A DNA stretch of 64,000 nt from Phallus indusiatus (lineage: Eukaryota > Basidiomycota > Agaricomycetes > Phallales > Phallaceae): the NCBI GenBank assembly GCA_027605045.1, contig JAQFWX010000115.1, positions 46,332-110,331 of the forward strand. The letters are read 5' to 3'. This document shows positions 53,982 to 64,000 of this stretch, in pieces. The position numbers and the translations under genes are program-made. Numbering within the stretch: position 1 is the first letter of the stretch; each line of letters opens with the position of its first letter. The notes under the pieces are model-generated. The model saw only the letters and a program-made list of their open reading frames with translations. It ran no database searches and was not told where the DNA came from.

Positions 53982-56884
53982 ATGGCTGCTTTCTTTTCAC
54001 GACCGACTTCAGCTGCTGTCAAAATAATAGCACCTCCCCGTTCCGATGGTTCCCCAGCTCAGATCCAGTCAGAACAGCTGCGTCAGTTTTTTTTTGTCTG
54101 TTGTTTTTCTTTCAGCATTGTCCTAAAGCCTTAAAAAATGATCTCAGAATCAAAACTATGCGGGAACATCTTAAACTTTGGGTATATGGCTCTTGTATCC
54201 TTTCTACAGTCAGATCTTGTCGTCCTGACTGAAACTCAGTGTGTGTCAATTCGAAGGTCTCGGCTGCATTTTCTACCACCCACCCGTGAGCCTCCTTCTA
54301 TTCAAAAGATGTGCCACTTGAGTATTCCTTCCGAATAGAAAAAGAGCGAAACGGAGCGAGCGTCCACTTCAACAGAGTTGTATATGCTTTCTCTTCCTCG
54401 CCTTCTAGCTTTATTGAATTTTATAGTGCGAATATAGACTCCACGTTCCAGCGTGATCAACAGTCAAAGGGGGGGAACGCGCAAACAACCCAAAATATAA
54501 ATGCGCCTGTCTTCGTGCCTAAAGGCGCCCTCTCAACCGAAGGTTTTTCCAGTGGTTCCTTGGGTCACACTGTGTTGAGTCTTCTTTCCAATCGGCACTA
54601 TTGGTAATTGAGGGGTGTTTTAGACTTTCTCCCACAGCTGCTTATGATCATTATGATTCCTATGACGCTCCCCATCCGAATGTTGAGAAGGACAGCCCCC
54701 ACCAAATTATACAAGGAATGCATAATATGCAGCTCGTGTGTATAAGTCTGGCATTACGGTAGTTTTGTTCCCTCATAAGTCATCGTTAGAACAATTATGA
54801 TGTTGGTGGCGATACAGTAATTAACAACGGATCGGTACCAATGGGCGCAGGGGGGATGGGTGTTCAATTGGATAGTTACTATCCTCCGCCTGCGAATGGA
54901 TTTGTTCGGCAACCAGTACGTACGCATTTTAAGCACTGTAAATCTTCTTCGATGGCAATTTTTCCAGCTGAATTATCACCTTTACACTCCTCACACTTAT
55001 AACACCAACACCAAATTGGATAACCCCCTCGCGTCCTTCTTCATGTCGGATACTCTTCGTCAAGATTTGACACAACGCTCTGAGACTACAAGGACAATTC
55101 TTCCTTTGCAAATGGTTAATTTACCTGACGAACTACAAGGATATCATACCCTTGTATCTCTCGAGAACCCGGTGATGCCTAACGGAAAGGAACGCAGACC
55201 TAATTTTGGTAATTGGTACTCTTCGATATATAAAGCAATTTCTGCAACGGATGGATTAACCTATGCGCTTCGTCGTATTGAAAGTACGTAATACACTCAT
55301 CGCTTTTGATTTGTTCATCAACCCCTCCCAGATTTCAGACTAATCAATGAGGCCGCTTTTGATGTAGTCGAGGTCTGGTCCAAAATCCGACATCCAAGTA
55401 TTGTGTCAATGCACGAGGCATTTACCTCTCGAGCATTCGGCGACAACTGTGCGATTATAACCGCTTTCTTACCAGCGTAATATCGACATTCATTAATTTG
55501 GTCTAGCATTGATTGTATCTTATGATTATCATCCCTGTTCAGTAACCCTTTTCGATGCGCACCTGAAGCTCTCCTTGCAAACCCAAAGACCCAATAGCGC
55601 GCTTTCTAACAATCAATCATCTACATCTATTTCAGAAAAGGTTTTATGGAGCTACATTTCCCAAATTGGAAGTGCTATTCGAGTCGCTCATTTAGCAGGA
55701 TTAGCAATACGTTTAGTTGATTCAACCAAAATTTTACTGACAGGGAAAAATCGGTATGTCTTGTTTCTATTTGTTTTGTGGAATTTGGATGAATAGCAAC
55801 TTAGTGTTCGACTTGGATGTTGTGGATTGGTTGATATCTTGACTTACGACACACGTCAAGATGTACATCTGCTGCAAGTGAGTAATCGACATGTCATCAG
55901 TTCTCACTTGATTTACCTGTCAGTAGCAAGAAGATTTATTACAGTTTGGGCGTTTGATTCTGGCTCTATGTTGTAATAATCTAATGGCGGGAAATAACTT
56001 GACAAAATCACTGGAAACAGTGACAAGAAATTATTCAGCAGATTTAAAGGCTGTTATTATATTCCTTTTAGGAAAGCCAGCAGCACACAAGGTGAATATT
56101 CAAGAGAGCGTATTGGATTATAAACTTAAGGAGTCCATAGTCAATCAATCAATTATTTGATATGATAGGACAGCACTTAGTGCTTGAAATGGAGGCCTTA
56201 GAATGGTACGCATCCATGACTTTATGTTTTAGATCACGTCAAAATTTAACAAAATTGCAGGCAAGCGGATAGGCTGGAAGGGGAATTGACGCGTGAGTTG
56301 GAAAATGGGAGGGTCGTGCGGCTTTTGTGTAAACTAGGATTTATCAATGAACGTCCTGAGTGAGTTTCACTTCTGGTCTTCTCGTGTGCTCAACTTTAAT
56401 TTAATATAGATTTCATTGCGCTCCTCGTTGGTCAGAAACTGGTGATCGTTATGTGCTACAATTATTCAGGGACTACGTATTCCATCAAGTGGATGAAAAC
56501 GGAAATCCTATAATGAATCTCTCGCATGTGTTGACGTGTCTCAACAAGGTGAATAAGTTTTATCCCTCCCGTACTCGGATGATTTACACTACTGCTTAGT
56601 TGGATGCTGGGAGTGAGGAACGTATCATGTTGGTTTCGCGAGATGAACAAAGCTGTTTGGTAGTAAGCTATAGGGAGCTCAAATCATGCATTGAGTCCTG
56701 TTTTAGGTCCGTACACACTTTCAATTATGATAGTAGTATTGACACATTCTCAGTGAACTTGGTCGCCGAAATACTCGATGATAATCAACCCCCCCCCCGT
56801 ATTTTTGTGGCTAAGGTGTATTTGTATTTTGGTATCCTTATAAATTTATTAGGCCATATTAGAACTAGAACCAGGTTAATATAA
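53982..56884 (+). CDS. PAN2-PAN3 deadenylation complex subunit PAN3
   Basis: Regulatory pseudokinase subunit that recruits PAN2 to poly(A)-bound mRNA. Many short exons. Recognisable blocks: [20 protein letters not shown] (53982), [19 protein letters not shown] text (54550), [20 protein letters not shown] (54880-54975), DPLASFF-type [20 protein letters not shown] (PAM2-linker region, 55020). The pseudokinase has [97 protein letters not shown] and [15 protein letters not shown]. The coiled coil and C-terminal knob carry [69 protein letters not shown] and [15 protein letters not shown]. The last block is the usual PAN3 end, so the true stop may lie before 56884 through an unrecognised intron. 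The N-terminal CCCH finger is not clearly readable. Exon borders were not all fixed. Confidence 0.9.
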
Positions 56885-57604
56885 CGTACAGGTGAGGGTC
56901 GTGACATGTGAGAGAGGATAACAAAAATCGTTCCTGGGACGTTTCCGGCCTGTTTTTACTAGAAACGTTTGTTGCTTGTGCCTATCCAGGTATGTTGGCG
57001 GAACTACTGGGGCGTATATCACCAACCAGCGTTTAACCTATATGAGTATATCCTTCCCGAAGGACGCGAGAAATCCTTACTACGCCCTCGCACAGTGTAG
57101 AAACTCGGACGCACTGACAATGGATACGAGCTTGTCGTGAAAAATCCAAACTCCTCCACGACCGTGACCAACACTAGTCATAAGTTGTACAAGTTCGGCC
57201 AGTTAGACCTGCTGTGCCTTCTCAGCGGTACTTTTGATGTACTCCTCGACAATATACGCCTGAGACACTGACAGAGATCGAATTAAATGCATGCTGCCAC
57301 GTTAATAACTATGGTGCACATTTTATCATTCGCAGAGATTCCATCCAGATGGTTCATTTATAAGATAACTAAGTCATTCTGACAACTATTAGTTCAATTC
57401 ATGTCTTTGGCGCCTCCTTGACTTTCAAAACAAAGTTCAGTTTAACATACACAACCAATGTAATAACTAGGAGCTATGGCAGCCGACGTTAAGCTAGCTC
57501 GTTTTATGACTACTTCTGAAAATGATCGTACAGTACTGTTTGTTATGCGGGCGTATAACCAAATCTGGAAAAACTACTAGCAATATGATAGTATAAAAAT
57601 GTTT
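56885..57604. other. Intergenic region, about 720 bp
   Basis: Between the convergent PAN3 and TAF8 genes. I looked for tRNA boxes and short frames and saw none I can support. Confidence 0.4.
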
Positions 57605-59547
57605 CTACTGTCCAAATAAACTTTCACTTCGTTTTCTCTTCGAAAGTCCAGTTGCCGCTGTTGACGAACCGTTCCCGCTAGCGCCGCCATACTGTGATCC
57701 CGAATGATGGGCAACGACTTTACTTCCTCTTCTAACCACCGGTAAAGGTTGTCTATAATCTTTAAGATCATAGTCCCACGTGGCAAGTAAGTGTGCATCA
57801 GCAAGGACTTTAGTAGCTGCTTCCTCTTCTTCTTCCCCCTTTTCCTTTCCTTTCGCTGTCTTATGTTCCCCAGCGCCAGCACCAGCACTTGCATTCGTTC
57901 CCATGTTCCAATGAGCAGAGACTGGCGGTCCATAAAATAGCTTCTGGTTGTTTCTTTCTAGTGGTGGAGGAGCGGTCAAACGAGAGACCTTCATCAAAAC
58001 CTGGTGCTGCAAGAGGAAATCACTTTAGTTCTTAGGGTCAGATAACAGGTAATGATGAGACTTACAGATAGTATATTTCTGGCTAGAATGGGAATTCTAC
58101 TGCCTTGCATAGTTGTTGGTTCGACATAAGCGACCGGACTTGCTACGCTACGAGCATGCCATTCGGGTGGCGGAAGGGGAAGGGTGGTAGGGACCGGGGT
58201 AGCAGCAGAGTTCAATATAGGTTTGCCATTCTTGTCTAATGGGACAGCGTGGGCAGGTAGAAAAGCAACTCTGCGCGGAACACATGTATTCACGCTACTC
58301 GTTCCAAACATAGTGGGTGCTGGAGAATACGCTCTAGATGAAAGTCCCACCATCATCATAGCGAGACTGTGGTGCAGAGGATTGGACGTCAAAGCACCGG
58401 AAGTAGAAAGGGAAGAAGACTGCAAATAGGAATACGAAGATAATAGCGACGGAATTGTAGACATAGATATATTGTCATTGGAGGGTACGGAGGAAGCAGG
58501 TTTCGGAAAATGACATTCCGGAGCGTTCGCAAGGGAGGAGTTTTCGCACGGTATGCTGGCGAGATATGTGGACGAAGCGGACGCCAGTGCAGGAAGAGCA
58601 GGCGAAGGTTGTCGAACTGCTAAATGGACTCTCGTTCCGTTCTGCAATTGTGAATTCTCGGTCGTAGGACCGTTAGCCTCTGGTGAATGAGTCTGCGGTA
58701 AAGCTGGCGGTGGTGTTGGTGATGGAGGTGGTCTTAAAGGAGGAGTCGATTCCCCGGTTACAGAAACGACTGAGGAAGGAGGAAATGAGTGAATTCCGTT
58801 GGGAAATCGAGGGAAAAAACTCGGAACGTAGTCAAGGAAGTACGAGTCAGAATTAGAATCAGACAGCCGTGTACGTTTTCGAGGATGAATGGATGAAGGG
58901 TCAGTTTCCAAATCCATCAACATTGAGACGGTTGCATCTGTGAAACTAAGATTATTATTATCCAAGAGTTGTTCAGTATTCTCTTCTATTTTGATAGGAA
59001 GATCCTCTCTCTTCATCGTCATTGTCATGATCATCGTCATCGTCAGTAGTGGTGGTGTCATAGTCCCCTTCTAATGGTGCGTACACAAGAGGTATATCAT
59101 TAGACGAGTCGTGAAATATACCATCCTGTATGATTGCTACAAAACAGATTCAACATTGAAAAACACAGAGCAGTAGATGTCAGCCGTACCTTGTATCTCG
59201 GTCAACTCCTCGGCCCTTTTTGCTGTCTGAGCGGTGTATCGTACCAGCTCGTTTGCCTCGCCCTCTGCATACTCTCTTAGTTCTTCCATATCAACACCAA
59301 TTTCACTCAGAGCCGAGATAGCATCGCGCACAGTTACACCCGTCCGTCCTGCATGTTGAGCGTACTTGGCGCACGTCTCAGATAACAATACCAGGTAACG
59401 CGAAAGGATGTCGGTGAGGACGTATGTGGCACGAGAGGAAGTTTTTGAAAAATTGTGGGCGTGCAATGTTCGCGTCGTGGTAGTATGCAGAATCTGTGCT
59501 TCAATGACATGATCTAAAGAAAGTGGAAGGGAAGAAGAGGTGGTCAT
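57605..59547 (-). CDS. TFIID subunit 8 (TAF8-like), histone-fold protein
   Basis: TFIID component that pairs with TAF10 through a histone fold. Exons: 59547-59190, 59136-59087, 59010-58066, 58006-57605; 1,755 bases, 584 residues. The N-terminal bromodomain-associated histone fold reads SLPLSLDHVIEAQILHTTTT, RATYVLTDILSRYLVLLSET, CAKYAQHAGRTGVTVRDAIS and ALSEIGVDMEELREYAEGEA (residues 6-100). YVPSFFPRFPNGIHSFPPSS matches the proline-rich TAF8 C-terminal signature. The remainder is Ser/Pro/Thr-rich, with VAFLPAHAVPLDKNGKPILN and EWHARSVASPVAYVEP, and ends in a basic KRKRSESLFGQ, a likely nuclear localisation signal. The 76-bp second intron (59011-59086) lies across an acidic Asp-rich tract and is inferred because it restores the frame. 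Confidence 0.83.
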
Positions 59548-60045
59548 TTTGCGAAACTCTGCCGAGCCACAGGCGCGAACAGGGAGCACTCAGATTTGTC
59601 AGCAGTTGACAAGCTTCACAATCCACTTGTCCACTGCACCACGAGTGAGCGTTATCCCTTCTTAAAGTGCTAATAGCATGTATATTGACCATTATTAATT
59701 TTGGCATGTTTAATGAGAACAGATTATGAACAGGTATCAAACAGGTATATATACTATTTGTACTTAGCATGCGAGGAAAAAGAAAATGACATCCGATCTT
59801 GCATCAATAATCGTGACAAAGAGAGTGAAAAGGCTCCAGAATGCAAAGAAGCACAGCAAGACTTGATAACAAGTCTAACACGAAACATAAAAACAGACAA
59901 AAACACAAATGGACGCACAGCAGCAACAGCTCCTTCCACACCCCTGTTCTTCTCAGCGCACCAAAGGTATGCGTCTAAGGCGTGGCAATAAAAACATATC
60001 ATCCTGGATTGGACATGATCAGAATATACCTCCATTATATCCTGT
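59548..60045. other. Intergenic region, about 500 bp
   Basis: Upstream of TAF8 and downstream of the RasGEF gene (both minus strand). No conserved frame or RNA feature recognised; it should contain the TAF8 promoter. Confidence 0.4.
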
Positions 60046-63000
60046 TCATGCTTCTCGGCCAAGAAGCGATTGCAGAACCTCTGTCTCCAGCGACCGGATC
60101 CTGAAGCATCTCTGATATGATTTTACATCGACTCCAAACGGTACGCACGCAGCTAAATGCTGAGCGCCTACGAAAGCCTTGATGACACCAGCAATCAACC
60201 GTTGTTTATGAACATTGATCAATGGCTCCAGTGCTATATCCTCCGGTAAGGGTTGAAGATTGAAAAATACCTCTGAGTGTGAAGGGGGAGATAGTGTGCC
60301 AGTTGATATATCGATCAAGACGGGCTCGGTTGGCGCAGTTGGGTCTATAAAATCCGGGAGTTTCTCGTAGGCATACAATTGTGCCAGGTAGGCACCCAGG
60401 AAAGGAAGACAGTACGGCTGCCGATGCTGGTGCGAATGCCCCTGCGGAGAAGAATGCTCTTTCTCCTTGTCTTTATCAAATGCGTTACCAGCAACAGACG
60501 GGGAACTAATGGTTCCACCTTCTGCTCCCGAATTCAATGGCCTTTGGTCAATCAATGCAGCCGTCGCGTTTCGGATATACTTAAACTCTCCTTCACGTGA
60601 TGCGAACCGTTTCAGATCCTCGAAAATACGCTGTTCCCACATGCCCACTTTGTTCCATTTCTTACTCATGGCTTTGTTCACCCATCGTGTCTGTAAACCG
60701 GAGATAATGGCGACGAGAGTATTGAAGTTGTTGTGAAGATACATTTTCTAGACAATCACAGCGATAAGACGAACAACTTTATCAGTATAAATTATCAGTG
60801 ACGTACCCAGGCAATACGAATGATTTTCTCGATCAAGATCACCCTCTCCACTGGATGTGTTAAAACAACTTCCGAAGCGATGAAATTTACAACAAGGTCA
60901 AATCTTGCACGTAATGCCAAGATGGAGCTCAATTTAGGATGCGTAGCGGCGTGAAGTATGGATGTTGAATGCGGATGTGCCCCGATATTAGAGTCCGAGC
61001 CGTTGCTGTCGCCGTTGGCACCATTACCAAACGTCGCTCCTGCATTCTTTAATCTTGCTCTGTCCTTCACAAACGAGACCCAATCCCGTACATTCACATC
61101 TTCAATGGCCTGTCCCCATTGATGCGAGATAATCTCCTCAAATTTGATTTTCTTGAATAAATCAGCCTCGATGATCATGAATTGCTGAGCAAGTAATTCG
61201 GAACGATGAAGGAGAATAAAAGACCGGTAAGCATAAGGCACTGTCGAACCTGGATGTAAAAGAGGTGCAGACGGCGCATGTCCTGGCATTGGGACTGAAG
61301 TGGGAGAATTCGCTGTCACGCCCAATGCAGCAGCAGTAGCGCTAGACACGGAAGATGGCTTGAAAGTCACATTACTGTTCAAATCAGCTCTCTTGGAGGG
61401 TAGTACAGTAGGATTGCGAGCTGTATGTGCTGCAATAGTCGAGGTCCGCGCGTAGGCAGCATCCGTCCTGGGAGAAACACTTGTACCAGACTTGACAAAA
61501 CCCCTCGATGAAGATATTGATACCGTGGAGCTCACACTCCCAGATCTATCTCGTTCTTGGGCTTTATATCCACTTCCATGCTCAGTGTTCGCAGAAGTAG
61601 ACGCTACAGTCACGGTCGGATTGAGGTTCACAGAAAAATCTTCTTCCTCGTCCTTGTAGCCAACGCTCTCGGCGCTAAGACTGATACCACTCTCCATGCT
61701 TCCAACACTCTCGGCACTGACACTATATTTTCTCTCTCCAACGCGCCTTCTTCTACTCCCTTCGGCACTGAAATCTATGCCATCGGGAGCTTTCGCTCGA
61801 GCAGTTTTTAACCAACGCCCAACCTTTATGTCCTTTTCTCGCTGTCTTTCAACGTCAATCTGACCTTCTAACCGTCGCAGCGCAGCTTCAGCATCTCCCG
61901 CCTCATCTTCATCGTCCGAAATGAGCTCAATTTGCCACTGTTGAAATTGAGAAGTATACCCCCCAGCGTGACTTGTGCCGGCTTGACTAGTAGTTCGCTG
62001 AGACGACAAGGAAGTAGAGCGAGAAGAGCGACTAGAGGCTGTTGGAGAGCCGTCATTTCTACTTCGCGTCCGCATAGCAGCCGAAGTAACGTTATCAATT
62101 CTTTCCCTGGAACCCGATCTAGATCGTATACTTAGGACAAAGGATGATCTTGATCGTATACCTAAGGATGATACGCTCCCGCCTGAACCACGCACGAACT
62201 GGAACTCACGTCGAAGAGGAAGTCGACGTGCCGGTTTCCCTTTGCGAATTCCAACTCCAGCGTCAGCGTCTCTTTCAGCTTGATTGTGATCCTCGATGCT
62301 AGATAAATCGGATTCAGAAGTAGATAGATCGTAATCATCCAACGACACAATGTTAGGAGCCCATCCCTTCTTTAAACGACTGGCACTAGCACCCTGAACG
62401 GAGTCTCGTAGGTTGTTTCCCCGTCTCGCTTATCTTCATGAGACTCGCTTTGGTCCGAGTCTGAATATGATAACGCAGAAGTAGAGGCAGGATCGGCTAC
62501 ACTCTCAATAGAAGCCCGTGTATCTGCCCCGGATTGGCCATCAAGAGCCGGGTTAAGATCTAGACCAGAACGCGTACTGTTCTCGTCAGATTCTGAAAAA
62601 GAGCCAGAAATTGAGATGGCGCTGTGGGAAGGAATATCAAGTCCAGGAGGACGGGGCGGGTAAGCAGTATCGTCGCCATCCTCGTGACTACCGACAGTAG
62701 AGGGGCTATCAACCGTCGTCGAGCGATCACTAGGTATTTCAGTATTGCTTTGCTTTGGTGCTATTACACCTTCTTTAGGTAGAGCAACAGCAGAGCCGGA
62801 TGCGTTACTGCGTTCAGTTTCAGAATGAGTTGGACCAAGCTTCAGCATCTTCAAATACTCTTCTACACCGCCTTTCACGTGCAAGAGTTCTTCCGCAGGA
62901 TTTACCATCTCTCTCCCGATTCCGACCCTGGGGTCACGGGCGATCTCAGAAGTAGGACCAGAACCTGATTCTAGTGAAAATGGACTAAATGACGAATCCG

Positions 63001-64000
63001 GACTTGGGTTCCTGACTTCGATCTGGGGAATATACGCGATAGCCATATTGGCTGCGTACGGACTTCCTCCAACGGCAGCTGAAGATCTAACATTTAGGAC
63101 CCGCTTCCACCGTCCTAACCTTCCAATAGTGTTTACGAAAGCCCGGGATATAGCACTGCTGTGATATGGTGCCCCGGAACGAGAAGGTAAAGGTAATGCT
63201 CCTATTCCTGCAGGCTGCGCGAGAGGCGCATCGATTCCTGGTTTAGGCGATTTAACGTGATCAAGGATGGTCTTTGAGAGGGGCTGAGAAAGCAATAAAG
63301 TGTCAGGTGACGTGAACGGAATATGTGAGGTGGTAAGAGCAGCGAGCGCCGCAGAACCGGCCTTCGTGCCCAATGTAGGGTAGACACCAAGCTTGGCTGC
63401 ACCGTCAAACGAAATTCCAACGTTCATTCCTGTAGAGCTGGATATCGACCCCATCCCCGAATCATTGTTATGAGAAGGTCCACGGGAAAAATGCACGTTT
63501 GAAAAATCAAGATCGACATCGGAATCATCTGTGATTAAATCAGTAGAACTGGCGACAGTGTCAGTCCCCCGCCTAGCGTGCTGCTTTACACTCTCGAACC
63601 ACCTTTTTCAGTTTTCGAACAATACTCTAAGGAATGAAGGGTCCCAAGTTAGAGATGTAAAAAATAATAAACAATGAGCAGACGATCAGCATACCAAAGC
63701 GTCCCCGCCACCGTCACTTCTCGTACTTAGATCCCTGAAAAGGAATTCAACCACGCAGTGAACAAGGTACACAAGGCAGAGTTTGGCAAGAAATCTTCCC
63801 GGAAGAAGGTTAAAAGCCAATAACGGATAGCGATAAACGTCCTGACACGAATAATCCGCCGGACCATTTCATCCTGCTTTGAGGTAGGTTTTTCGAGAGC
63901 CCAATGAAACCTACATATAAGGAGATGACAAAGGTCTACAGGCGTGATATAGAGTACGGTATGTAAGGAGAAAATTGAGCAACTCGTCGTAATCTAATTC
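60046..64000 (-). CDS. Ras guanine nucleotide exchange factor, Cdc25-type (5' end beyond the window)
   Basis: Activates Ras by GDP release. The catalytic RasGEF (CDC25 homology) domain is at the C-terminus. YRSFILLHRSELLAQQFMII, DLFKKIKFEEIISHQWGQAI and HPVERVILIEKIIRIAW (61235-60797) continue after a short intron with KMYLHNNFNTLVAIISGLQT, RWVNKAMSKKWNKVGMWEQR, IFEDLKRF, YCLPFLGAYLAQLYAYEKLP and IDPTAPTEPVLID. The gene stops at 60046. Upstream, SASRLKKGWAPNIVSLDDYD (about 62385-62325) and a very Ser-rich region (63500-62400) belong to the non-catalytic part. FESVKQHARRGTDTV (about 63595-63550) starts another exon, and the 5' end lies beyond base 64000. Borders around 62400-62450 and above 63600 are uncertain. 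The domain order is that of fungal Cdc25/Ste6 proteins. Confidence 0.88.

Noticed and set aside
59701..60115. Small frames on both strands between TAF8 and RasGEF.
   Set aside because: Lysine/arginine-rich low-complexity translations without conserved motifs or start context; more likely untranslated sequence.

Overview
The window is nuclear DNA of a filamentous basidiomycete, most likely an Agaricomycete. This rests on many short (about 48-95 bp) GT-AG introns, compact gene spacing, and gene and transposon types typical of mushroom-forming fungi (PAN3, a CRIB/PAK-like kinase, Tad1-type LINEs, chromodomain Ty3/gypsy, hAT elements). I cannot name the species.

Region 1 (1-218) is the end of a WDR5/Swd3-like COMPASS WD40 gene. 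Region 2 (about 219-35,000) is a dense, AT-rich transposon island with no intact host gene. It holds six LTR families, almost all as solo LTRs that I could delimit by TG...CA ends and exact 5-bp target duplications. It also holds hAT elements with 8-bp duplications, palindromic TA-duplication MITEs, a CACTA-like element with a 3-bp duplication, two Tad1-type LINE pieces, a Tc1/IS630-type transposase relic, a chromovirus pol relic, a Pif1-like helicase relic and two transposon-associated orphan genes. Many are nested. The deepest stack (28,522-34,410) is an old solo LTR hit by a second LTR, which was hit by a 5.45-kb autonomous hAT, which was itself hit by three solo LTRs and one hAT MITE. A second, oppositely oriented hAT transposase gene lies directly beside it (24,445-28,521).

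Region 3 (about 35,600-64,000) is an ordinary gene-dense host segment. In order: an HMG-box Nhp6-like protein (-), an AN1 zinc-finger/ubiquitin-like Cuz1-type protein (-), a CRIB-containing PAK-like kinase (+), complex I 51-kDa subunit (+), a secreted acid phosphatase (-), a rhodanese/dual-specificity MAPK phosphatase (-), ARPC5 of the Arp2/3 complex (+), choline-phosphate cytidylyltransferase (+), TFIIE beta (-), PAN3 (+), TAF8 (-) and a RasGEF running off the right edge (-). Several pairs are divergent over 100-300 bp and probably share promoters (Cuz1/PAK, MAPK phosphatase/ARPC5, TFIIE beta/PAN3). Other pairs converge with under 200 bp between stops.

The host genes do not form one pathway, although a Rho/Ras/MAPK signalling flavour (PAK-like kinase, MAPK phosphatase, RasGEF, Arp2/3) is visible. 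I found no new defence or biosynthetic system. The most informative part is the transposon stratigraphy, which gives a relative insertion order and links non-autonomous elements to their likely autonomous partners.
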